The notes beneath the pieces were generated by a model. That model ran no database searches. It saw only the letters and a list, made by a program, of their open reading frames with translations, and was not told the origin of the DNA. This document shows positions 1 through 6,032 of a stretch of DNA of 7,504 nucleotides, one piece after another. The stretch lies in NCBI GenBank assembly GCA_021800315.1, contig JAJYZD010000187.1, positions 1 through 7,504 on the forward strand, written 5' to 3'. Source of the stretch: Bacillota bacterium. GTDB lineage: Bacteria; Bacillota; Desulfotomaculia; Desulfotomaculales; JAJYZD01. A program made the translations under genes and the position numbers. Every line of letters begins with the position of its first letter. Position 1 is the first letter of the stretch.

Positions 1-1
1 C

Positions 2-571
2 GCGGATTTCCGCCATCTCGCCGCGATGGGCTTCGGTACCGTTTCCCTGGAACCGGTCGTGGCGTCACCCGATGCCCCCTACGCCCTGGGCGGGGATGAC
101 TACCAGGTGCTGGCCGCGGAATACGAACGGCTGGCCCGCGGCCTGGTCGCGGGCGAATATCCGTTCTCCCGCTTCTTCCATTTCGAACTGAACCTCGACG
201 ATGGACCCTGCCTGGCCAAACGGGTGACCGGCTGCGGGGCGGGCGCCGAATACCTGGCCGTCGACCCCGGTGGTGAGCTTTACCCTTGCCACCAGTTTGT
301 AGGCCGGGGCGATTATCGCCTCGGAAACATCTGGACGGGAGTGACGCGTCCGGACCTGGTATCCCGCTTCCACGCCGGCCACGTAATGAACAAGGAGGAC
401 TGCCGCGCCTGCTGGGCCCGGTTTTTTTGCGGCGGCGGCTGTCATGCCAACAACCTGGCCGCCACCGGCGACATGCAAAAACCGGGCACGCTGTATTGCC
501 TCCTGGTCAGGAAAAGGATAGAATGCGCCTTGATTTTGAAGGCCCGCGCGGCCGGGGCGGCGGCCGTTTAA
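2..571 (+). CDS. scfB: SCIFF peptide maturase, radical SAM/SPASM protein (3' part)
   Basis: This is the C-terminal 189 residues of a protein whose start and radical SAM core (CX3CX2C) lie left of the window; the frame is open from position 2. It shows a full SPASM-type auxiliary cluster region: Cys codons at 209, 233, 287, 401, 410, 428, 440 and 497. The last group fits CX2CX5CX3C followed by a final Cys, and a GX4C element ends at 287. The segments around GPCLAKRVTGCGAG, LYPCHQFVG and the tail RIECALILKA match what I know of the maturase that forms thioether bridges in the six-cysteine SCIFF peptide of Clostridia. In this family the auxiliary 4Fe-4S clusters bind the peptide and assist Cys-to-alpha-carbon crosslinking in the cytoplasm. 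The precursor gene scfA would be expected just upstream, outside the window. No T-tract terminator follows. A related SPASM maturase such as a QhpD-like enzyme is the main alternative. Confidence 0.85.
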   Translation, partial: ADFRHLAAMGFGTVSLEPVVASPDAPYALGGDDYQVLAAEYERLARGLVAGEYPFSRFFHFELNLDDGPCLAKRVTGCGAGAEYLAVDPGGELYPCHQFVGRGDYRLGNIWTGVTRPDLVSRFHAGHVMNKEDCRACWARFFCGGGCHANNLAATGDMQKPGTLYCLLVRKRIECALILKARAAGAAAV

Positions 572-613
572 AGTCCGTTTTCGGCCGGTAGGCGGGAGAT
601 TCAAGCCGCCCGG

Positions 614-643
614 TTGGCGGGACAGGCACCGGCGTGTTATAAT
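614..643 (+). promoter_or_regulatory. Extended -10 sigma-A promoter of the M23 gene
   Basis: A perfect TATAAT lies at 638-643, preceded by TG at 635-636, giving the extended -10 pattern TGnTATAAT. A TTGGCG box at 614-619 sits 18 nt upstream and matches the -35 consensus at four of six positions. Transcription would start near 650, leaving a leader of about 100 nt before the TTG start at 749. The element follows the scfB stop by only about 45 nt, so the M23 gene can be expressed independently. Confidence 0.8.
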
Positions 644-651
644 ACGGGAGC

Positions 652-686
652 GTTGCCATTTCGCTGGTGGATATGGCAACTGCCAT
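652..686 (+). promoter_or_regulatory. Leader with two mutually exclusive hairpins
   Basis: GTTGCCAT at 652-659 pairs perfectly with ATGGCAAC at 673-680 (8 bp, 13-nt loop). The same right arm can instead pair ATGGC (673-677) with GCCAT (682-686) over a 4-nt loop. Both folds cannot form at once. The element begins a few bases after the predicted transcription start. No T-run follows either hairpin, so it is not a simple intrinsic terminator. A regulatory role is inference. Confidence 0.4.
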
Positions 687-748
687 CCTTTCCTGCCGGC
701 CAAAGCGAGTTGACGGCTTGAGAGAGCTTATTTAAGGGGCTGAATGGT

Positions 749-2548
749 TTGCCGCCTCGAAAGAACAATTGGTATTTTTCGCGGGCCGTAAAAAAACGCC
801 ATTCCGTTTTCAGCGCGGGCCAGAAGGTTCTCGTGGTGTTGGTCGCCTTCTCCGCCGGCTGGATACGGGTTGTGTTGATTCTTGCCGGGTCCTTTTTTCC
901 CCGGACCCTCTACCGGGGTCCCCGCGGTTATCCCGCAGGCCGCCTGCGTGCCCCCTGGGCATCCCGGCGGCTTTCCTTTTGGCCGGCATGGCTCTGGCTC
1001 CGTTGGGAGAGCGCCGTGGCGGCCGGTGACCGGATTGGGGGCCTTTGTTCCGGTAAACTGGATGACTGGGGCGGGCTCTTGACCACGGCGGTCGCCCGGA
1101 CGCTTTCCAGGGCCGTGGCGCCGGTTGGGCGGGTCGCCGGCGCTTGGGCGCGCCATCTCGCCGGATGGGCCGTCCGGCTCTACCAGGGACAGGACGGACG
1201 TTGGCGGAGAAGCCGCCTGGCCTCAAAGCCTCCGGTCTGTCAGATGCTGGTCGTCGTTCTGGCACTGGCCGTGGTCCTGGTTCCCTACCAGTTGCTCTGG
1301 GGAAAGAACGCACTGGCGGTATCGGTCGGTGGACGGGTGATAGGACAGGTGGCCGACCGGTCGGAAGTATGGTTTGCGCTCCGGCAGGTCGAGCAAAACA
1401 ACGCCCGTCTTTACGGGCGGCCGGTGGAGCCCATGGCGGCAATCGGGCTGGTCCGGGTCCATAGCGACGCGCCGCCGCTGACCGGGGATGAGTTGGCGTG
1501 GGCCCTGGACCGCTACGTCAGGTTCGGTGTGCCGGCGGGCGGCATCAGCATCAACGGCCGGGTCGGAATCGTCCTGGCGAACGTGGCGGCGGCGGAGAAG
1601 ACCCTGCGGGATTTTGCCGCGCAATACCAGGGCGGGCAGGAGAAGGTGTACTTCAAGGAGGGGGAAACCATCGTGCCGGTGACGGTGCCCCCGCAGGATG
1701 TGGTTTCCGAGTCAGGGGCCCTGGCCCTTTTGGAGAGTCCCGTGGTTAAACCGGCCGTTTACACGGTCAGGAACGGGGACACCCTCTGGCAGTTGGCGCG
1801 GAGTTTCCATACCACCGTAAACGCCCTGGCGGCCGACAACCCCGGCATGAACGTCAACCGCCTGGGGGTCGGCGAGGTGATCAATCTGGACCGCGTAGAC
1901 CAACTGGCCAACGTGCTGACCACCTACGTAGCTACCAGCGAGGAGGCCGATCCCTACCCGGTGGAGTGGCAAAAGGACTCCAACCTCTATTACTGGCGGA
2001 CGGATGTGGTCCAAAGGGGCCGGCCCGGCCGGGAGGAAGTGGTGGCACTGGTTACCGAGGAGGACGGCCGGCAGATCAACCGGCAGGTCCTCAGCCGCCG
2101 GGTGCTGCAGGCCCCGGTGCCTGAAATCGAACGCGGGGGAGATGTCGGACCCGCCTCCCGCGGCGCCGATTATCACCGGCTCATCTGGCCGGCGGCGGGT
2201 CCCATCGCGTCTCCTTTCGGTTGGCGGACCATCTTCGGCCGGCGGGAGTTCCACACCGGCATCGACATCGGGGCCCCTTACGGAGCGCCGATTGTGGCCG
2301 CGGCCCCGGGCGTGGTCACCTTCACCGGCTGGGAAAGCGGTTACGGTCGCACGGTAACCGTGAGTCATGGCGACGGCGTCTCCACCCTCTACGCCCACAT
2401 GTCCGAAAGCCTCGTGCACGAGGGGGAGGTCGTCGGCCAGGGGCAGGAGTTGGGACGGATCGGGGAAACCGGCCACGCCACCGGTCCCCACGTTCATTTC
2501 GAGGTCCGCGAAGACGGCACCCCTGTGAATCCGATGGACTTCCTTTAG
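749..2548 (+). CDS. Membrane-anchored LysM-G5-M23 peptidoglycan endopeptidase
   Basis: This 599-residue protein is a probable wall hydrolase that cuts peptidoglycan cross-bridges outside the membrane. From the N-terminus it has a basic, Trp/Arg-rich region (about 1-165) with one weak hydrophobic stretch (27-46); a strong transmembrane segment (about 167-187); an uncharacterised segment; a LysM glycan-binding domain (about 338-382, from YTVRNGDTLWQLA); a G5 domain (about 388-455); and a C-terminal M23 domain. The M23 zinc and catalytic residues are all present: H502 and D506 (HTGID), H550 (YAHMS), and H581 and H583 (HVHF). The protein ends in the usual NPMDFL. The chosen start is TTG, because AAGGGG at 734-739 lies 9 nt upstream and a clear promoter precedes it. 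The ATG at 744 is in another frame and soon stops. A later start near residue 166 (ATG at 1244) lacks a good ribosome binding site. Domain calls are firm; substrate and start are inferred. Confidence 0.92.
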   Translation: MPPRKNNWYFSRAVKKRHSVFSAGQKVLVVLVAFSAGWIRVVLILAGSFFPRTLYRGPRGYPAGRLRAPWASRRLSFWPAWLWLRWESAVAAGDRIGGLCSGKLDDWGGLLTTAVARTLSRAVAPVGRVAGAWARHLAGWAVRLYQGQDGRWRRSRLASKPPVCQMLVVVLALAVVLVPYQLLWGKNALAVSVGGRVIGQVADRSEVWFALRQVEQNNARLYGRPVEPMAAIGLVRVHSDAPPLTGDELAWALDRYVRFGVPAGGISINGRVGIVLANVAAAEKTLRDFAAQYQGGQEKVYFKEGETIVPVTVPPQDVVSESGALALLESPVVKPAVYTVRNGDTLWQLARSFHTTVNALAADNPGMNVNRLGVGEVINLDRVDQLANVLTTYVATSEEADPYPVEWQKDSNLYYWRTDVVQRGRPGREEVVALVTEEDGRQINRQVLSRRVLQAPVPEIERGGDVGPASRGADYHRLIWPAAGPIASPFGWRTIFGRREFHTGIDIGAPYGAPIVAAAPGVVTFTGWESGYGRTVTVSHGDGVSTLYAHMSESLVHEGEVVGQGQELGRIGETGHATGPHVHFEVREDGTPVNPMDFL

Positions 2549-2550
2549 AA

Positions 2551-2718
2551 GGTCGACGCCCCGCCGGTGGGCACACGCCGGGGGCCGGCCACGTGGGAAT
2601 TTACGTGGGCAACGGCCTGATGATTGACGCCGAAGACTACGGCGTTGTATTCGATAATATCAGCAACAGTTACTGGGGCCCGCGCTACCTCGGCGCGAGG
2701 CGGATCGTCCAGCCTTAG
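2551..2718 (+). pseudogene. 5'-truncated NlpC/P60 peptidase relic
   Basis: Starting a few bases after the M23 stop, and in a different frame, about 50 codons encode the C-terminal half of an NlpC/P60 domain. The stretch contains GHVGIYVGNG, then a segment ending NSYWGPRYLGARRIV, then TAG at 2716-2718. The catalytic His is present (codon at 2590), and the third catalytic position 12 residues later is Asp (MIDA) where Spr-type enzymes have His. The N-terminal half with the nucleophilic Cys (DCSGF) and the PGDLVFF strand is absent; the frame runs back only into M23 coding sequence. No start codon with a ribosome binding site fits. The simplest reading is a deletion that removed the 5' part of a neighbouring wall-hydrolase gene and left its 3' end and terminator. 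An assembly error or a fusion by -1 frameshifting from the M23 gene cannot be excluded. Confidence 0.75.
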
Positions 2719-2739
2719 CGGTAGGCGTCAAGCTTGAGC

Positions 2740-2763
2740 AAGCCGGCCCGCGCCGGCTTTTTT
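2740..2763 (+). terminator. Intrinsic terminator after the M23 gene and NlpC/P60 relic
   Basis: AAGCCGGC (2740-2747) and GCCGGCTT (2752-2759) form a perfect 8-bp stem with a CCGC loop. A run of six T (2758-2763) follows, overlapping the last two stem bases. It sits 21 nt after the relic's stop codon and separates this unit from the next promoter. Confidence 0.92.
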
Positions 2764-2778
2764 CCAGTGAAAAGCACC

Positions 2779-2807
2779 TTTTGGCCGGTGGGGCGCGGTG
2801 CTATAAT
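2779..2807 (+). promoter_or_regulatory. Extended -10 promoter of the peptidase MA gene
   Basis: TATAAT at 2802-2807 is perfect and is preceded by TG at 2799-2800 (extended -10). The -35 is weak: TTTTGG at 2779-2784 with 17-nt spacing, or TTGGCC at 2781-2786 with 15-nt spacing. It lies just after the terminator at 2740-2763. Transcription would start near 2814, so an in-frame TTG at 2807 cannot be the start of the downstream gene. Confidence 0.75.
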
Positions 2808-2866
2808 TGAAAGCATGCGTAAAGCGGGCGGGATCTGCCCGGCGGACCGGCAAAGGTGGCATGAAG

Positions 2867-3736
2867 ATGAGGCTTTCGCATAACATCAACCTAAGGGGGT
2901 GGTTGTCCTGGGGGCTGCTCCTCGTGCTGGTGGCGGCGCTGGGCGCCCTGGTTCCCCGCGGTCCTCTGGCCAGGGGTGTTTATGCCGCGACGCGCAGGCT
3001 GGTATCCTGGTATACTGTGCACGGGTACCCCGGATACCTGGCGATGACCGGAAAACACGCGGTGGTGCGCTACCTGCCCGGCGACCGGGCGGATGCCGCG
3101 CTGGTGCTGGCGGCAACGGAAAAATACTACGGGCGGGTCATGTCCGACTTCGGCGTCCGCCCGAACAATCCCGTACCGGTGGTCGTCTATCCCACAGCCG
3201 CGGCGTTGAACAAAAGCTTCGGCTGGGGCGACCTGGACGCCATGGGCGCTTACTGGGCCGGGACGGTCCGGGTACTGGCCCCTTCGGCCTGGATCGGCAC
3301 CGCCTCGCCGGTATTGGATCGCGACATCTTTTTCGCTGAAGGGCCCATGGCCCACGAGTTGACCCACCTCGCCGTGGACGACCGGACGGGGGGCAACGGC
3401 CCCCGCTGGCTTCAGGAAGGGCTGGCCCAGTGGGAGGATCGCCAACTGACGGGGTTTAAGCTGCCTCCGCCGGAGGGGGGCACCTGGTACTCCTTCGCCG
3501 ACCTCGCCGGGTGTTTTGATTCGTTGACTGACCAGCCGACGGCCTATTACCAGTCCCTCGCGGCCGTCACGTACATGTACAGACGGTTCGGTGCCCCAAA
3601 GGTTAACGCCCTTCTGGACCTTCTGCGGGCGGGGCGGTCAATGGAACAGGCGCTGTCCGGGGCCTTCGGGGAAAATACGGCGGCTTTTGCCGTCCAATAC
3701 CAGAAATTCGCAACGACAAATTTGGATTGGTGGTAG
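2867..3736 (+). CDS. Membrane-anchored peptidase MA-like zinc metalloprotease
   Basis: This 289-residue protein resembles the peptidase MA-like family of gluzincin metalloproteases found in many Clostridia, whose substrates are mostly unknown. A signal anchor (about residues 12-29) is followed by an extracytoplasmic domain. The zinc site is visible as HELTH, with H163, E164 and H167, and the downstream WLQEGLAQW supplies the probable third ligand E184. The tail (FGAPKVNALLDLL and following) is typical of the helical end of this fold. The ATG at 2867 is preferred because AGGTGG at 2854-2859 is 7 nt upstream; the in-frame ATG at 2861 is only 1 nt from it. murA follows after 87 nt with no terminator between, so the two are probably co-transcribed. 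That makes a role at the cell wall or surface plausible, but it is inference. Confidence 0.86.
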   Translation: MRLSHNINLRGWLSWGLLLVLVAALGALVPRGPLARGVYAATRRLVSWYTVHGYPGYLAMTGKHAVVRYLPGDRADAALVLAATEKYYGRVMSDFGVRPNNPVPVVVYPTAAALNKSFGWGDLDAMGAYWAGTVRVLAPSAWIGTASPVLDRDIFFAEGPMAHELTHLAVDDRTGGNGPRWLQEGLAQWEDRQLTGFKLPPPEGGTWYSFADLAGCFDSLTDQPTAYYQSLAAVTYMYRRFGAPKVNALLDLLRAGRSMEQALSGAFGENTAAFAVQYQKFATTNLDWW

Positions 3737-3823
3737 AATTTGTGGAAGGATTATCACTATAGAGCGAGAATATGTCTCTTGGTATGCCGGTTGATCGATA
3801 TTGGGGAAATTCGAGGGGAATAG

Positions 3824-5110
3824 ATGAATAAGATCGTTGTGTCGGGAGGCCGCCAATTAAGGGGCAGGGTTCGGGTGAGCGGGGCGAAAAACGCTTCTTT
3901 GGCCGTATTGTGCGCCGCCATGATGGCTTCCGGGGAAGTCGTCCTGGAGAATGTCCCCACCATCAGCGACATACTTGTTTTGGCCGATATTTTGCGGGGA
4001 CTGGGTGCGCGGGTGGAATGGCTGGAGCGCGGGCTCATGTCCATCACGCCTCCCACCCAGGCCGGCGGGGAAGGAGCCACATACCCCGAGGTGAAGAAGC
4101 TGCGGGCTTCCAGCCTGCTCCTGGGGCCGCTCCTGGCCCGTTACGGGCGCGCCCGCGTAGCCCTGCCCGGCGGCTGCAACATCGGCATCAGGCCGATGGA
4201 CCTGCACTTCAAAGGGTTGGTGGGCCTGGGGGCCGATCTCAGCCTGGAACACGGGTGCATCGGCGCCGAAAGCAGCGGCTTGAAGGGGGCGCGGATCTAC
4301 CTGGATTTTCCGAGCGTGGGAGCTACGGAAAATATCATGATGGCGGCTTGCCTGGCCAAGGGCCAAACAGTCATTGAGAACGTGGCCAAGGAGCCCGAAC
4401 TCGTGGATTTAGCCAATTTTCTCAACAGCATGGGAGCCAGGGTGCGGGGTGCCGGTACCGACGTCATCAAGGTCGAAGGCGCCGACGGCCTTTCCGGGGG
4501 GCGCTACAGCATCATTCCGGACCGCATCGAGGCCGGTACCTTCATGGTGGCGGCCGCGGCTTCACGGGGTGAGGTGACCGTGGAAAACGTCATTCCCTTC
4601 CACCTGCAACCGGTCACCGCCAAGCTGCGGGAAGCCGGTATCGGGGTCGTGGAACAGGAGGACAAAATCCTGGTCAGCGGAAGCCTGCCGTACCAGAACA
4701 TCGACATCAAGACCATGCCCTACCCGGGGTTTCCCACGGACATGCAGTCCCCCATGATGGCCATGCTCTGCACGGTTCCCGGTCTGTCCCTGATCACCGA
4801 GAACATCTTCGAGAACCGGTTCCAGGTGGTCAACGAACTCAAGCGCATGGGGGCGAATATCAAGGTAGAGGGCCGCGTGGCGGTCATTGAGGGCGTACCG
4901 GAGATTCAGGGGGCGCAAGTGCGGGCGACGGACCTGCGCGCCGGCGCCGCCCTGATCGTAGCCGGCCTCCTGGCCAACGGGGAGACGGAAATCAGCAATG
5001 CCGAGCTGATTTACCGGGGATACGAGGACCTGGTCGACAAGTTGTCCGGCCTGGGAGCCTCGATCAGGGGCGAGGGCGGGGAAGATACGGTCGATGCGGA
5101 TTGGTCCTGA
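3824..5110 (+). CDS. murA: UDP-N-acetylglucosamine 1-carboxyvinyltransferase (MurA)
   Basis: MurA transfers enolpyruvate from phosphoenolpyruvate to UDP-GlcNAc, the first committed step of peptidoglycan synthesis in the cytoplasm, and is the fosfomycin target. The 428-residue product has the usual length and the two-lobed EPSP synthase-like fold. Key residues are visible: K22-N23 in SGAKNA; the catalytic Cys at C118 in LPGGCNIGIRP (equivalent to E. coli C115), so the enzyme should be of the fosfomycin-sensitive type; D306 in FPTDMQSP; R372 in DLRAGAAL; and R398 in YRGYEDL. The start ATG has GAGGGG at 3813-3818, 5 nt upstream. I saw no convincing promoter in the 87-nt gap before it, so it probably shares the promoter at 2779-2807. 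Many Firmicutes carry two murA paralogues; which one this is cannot be told here. Confidence 0.97.
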   Translation: MNKIVVSGGRQLRGRVRVSGAKNASLAVLCAAMMASGEVVLENVPTISDILVLADILRGLGARVEWLERGLMSITPPTQAGGEGATYPEVKKLRASSLLLGPLLARYGRARVALPGGCNIGIRPMDLHFKGLVGLGADLSLEHGCIGAESSGLKGARIYLDFPSVGATENIMMAACLAKGQTVIENVAKEPELVDLANFLNSMGARVRGAGTDVIKVEGADGLSGGRYSIIPDRIEAGTFMVAAAASRGEVTVENVIPFHLQPVTAKLREAGIGVVEQEDKILVSGSLPYQNIDIKTMPYPGFPTDMQSPMMAMLCTVPGLSLITENIFENRFQVVNELKRMGANIKVEGRVAVIEGVPEIQGAQVRATDLRAGAALIVAGLLANGETEISNAELIYRGYEDLVDKLSGLGASIRGEGGEDTVDADWS

Positions 5111-5290
5111 GAGGTAGGCAGCCTGGGCGGCCCTGTTTGTGCCGGGAGGTACAAGGTGGCATGCCGCCGTGGGTGCGGGGCGTCCGGAAAAAGCGCCGGG
5201 ACTGGTGGCGGATTCGACCCCGATGGGCGGCCCCCGATAGGATATAGCCCGCCAAACCCCCTGAAATGTGACTTTTGCCCTTCGTTTGGT

Positions 5291-5324
5291 CCTGGCCCCG
5301 CCAAAATCCGGGGCCGGGGTTTTT
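5291..5324 (+). terminator. Intrinsic terminator downstream of murA
   Basis: GGCCCCG (5294-5300) pairs with CGGGGCC (5309-5315) over an 8-nt loop, and the stem extends outward by a wobble and two further G-C pairs. Five T (5320-5324) follow. It lies about 180 nt after the murA stop, so the transcript has a long 3' untranslated part. Confidence 0.85.
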
Positions 5325-5395
5325 CATTTGCCTGTTAGCGGATTGAAATTCCGGCCGGCTGTTGGGCGGGGGGAAGAAACGCGCCGCCGGAGAAG

Positions 5396-5415
5396 AGCGA
5401 ATATTAGCGAATATT
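5396..5415 (+). repeat. Two tandem copies of AGCGAATATT
   Basis: The 10-mer AGCGAATATT occurs twice back to back (5396-5405 and 5406-5415), and each copy contains the palindrome AATATT. A period of 10 bp places both copies on nearly the same face of the helix, as in some operators. Function is unknown. Confidence 0.6.
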
Positions 5416-5702
5416 GCGGTAGGGGGTGGAAGGAATCAGGGATGCAAGCACGATGTTTTGCTAAGGGCAGTAGTGTTGAATCAGTTCGTCAGTGATCCAG
5501 CGTAAGACCCCTGGATTGGCCGTAATCACTAAATATCAGCGTAATCAGGGTAATACGCGAGGTCGGTTCGGACGTCGGATGGGAGGAAATTACCGTTGGG
5601 AAAGGCACGATTTCCCGTCTGCCCGGCGCAAGGGATCTTTTTGTGCCGGAAGCTGCGATATCCAGAAGGGATTGTGGCGTAAGTAACGAATACTATTGCA
5701 GG

Positions 5703-5727
5703 AAGATGCCCGGGGTCCGGGAATCTT
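5703..5727 (+). repeat. 25-nt imperfect palindrome (hairpin or operator)
   Basis: AAGAT (5703-5707) plus CCCGG (5709-5713) pair with CCGGG (5717-5721) plus ATCTT (5723-5727). There is one G/A mismatch and a GGT loop, giving 10 pairs in 25 nt. No T-tract follows on either strand, so it is not an ordinary intrinsic terminator. Confidence 0.55.
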
Positions 5728-6032
5728 GCGGCGGGTCGGCCGGTATCGGGCCGGGGACAAAAAGAGAGAGGCGATCAGGGAGAGGGGAGTTGGGAAGTTT
5801 CACGGTGTCCGTTGATCCCGGAAGGCGCCCGGTCCGCGGGGAGTGTCCGGTCCGGCCGGCGTCGAGGCAATCGGGGATGACAAGGCCGCGGCCACAGGCG
5901 GTCCGGGGGATGGCCCGGGTCGTGGAGCCTGTGTCGTCAGCCGCACCGACGAGGCCGTCCGGGTCCGGCAGCCGGGGTGGTTCCGGCCCGGAGTAAAAGC
6001 ACTTTTTCATCCTTACGGCGAGGGGGAATCAA

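Larger units (their letters stand above)
5111..6020. other. Long intergenic region between murA and dsrM
   Basis: No frame here encodes a protein I recognise, and no tRNA, rRNA or transposon ends are visible. The first 180 nt are the murA 3' region up to its terminator. From about 5325 on, the sequence is partly less GC-rich than the genes; row 5521-5580 is about half GC by count. It holds a 10-bp tandem repeat (5396-5415), hairpins at about 5493-5518, 5598-5616, 5703-5727 and 5737-5753, and repeated GTCCGG hexamers (5715-5968). Since dsrMK must be transcribed and nothing better is available, the dsrMK promoter is probably here, but I could not identify a convincing -35/-10 pair. Candidate uses are a long leader, a small RNA gene, operators, or the decayed remains of lost genes. 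Confidence 0.5.

Noticed and set aside
591..610. GGCGG/CCGCC hairpin after scfB as a terminator
   Set aside because: The stem is only 5 bp with a 10-nt loop and no T-tract follows; it abuts the -35 region of the M23 promoter.
810..1442. Long minus-strand open frame over the M23 N-terminal region
   Set aside because: It is Arg/Pro-rich with no domain, no promoter or ribosome site, and it mirrors the plus-strand gene that has both.
2807..2866. Upstream extension of the peptidase MA protein starting at TTG 2807 or ATG 2861
   Set aside because: 2807 is the last base of the promoter's TATAAT, so it cannot be translated from that transcript. 2861 is only 1 nt from the ribosome binding site.
3737..3823. 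Possible own promoter for murA (TATAGA at 3758-3763)
   Set aside because: No -35 hexamer lies at a usable spacing (TTGTGG at 3740 is only 12 nt away), so I did not call it.
5156..5338. 60-codon GTG-start frame with five Cys (C3, C7, C38, C41, C60), superficially like a Cys-rich modified peptide
   Set aside because: Its last third runs straight through the intrinsic terminator at 5291-5324, and the residue pattern looks like translated GC-rich noncoding DNA. It is not near the SCIFF maturase.
5693..6010. 105-codon open frame on the minus strand in the dsrM upstream gap
   Set aside because: It resembles no family; long chance frames are common in GC-rich DNA, and all supported genes are on the plus strand.
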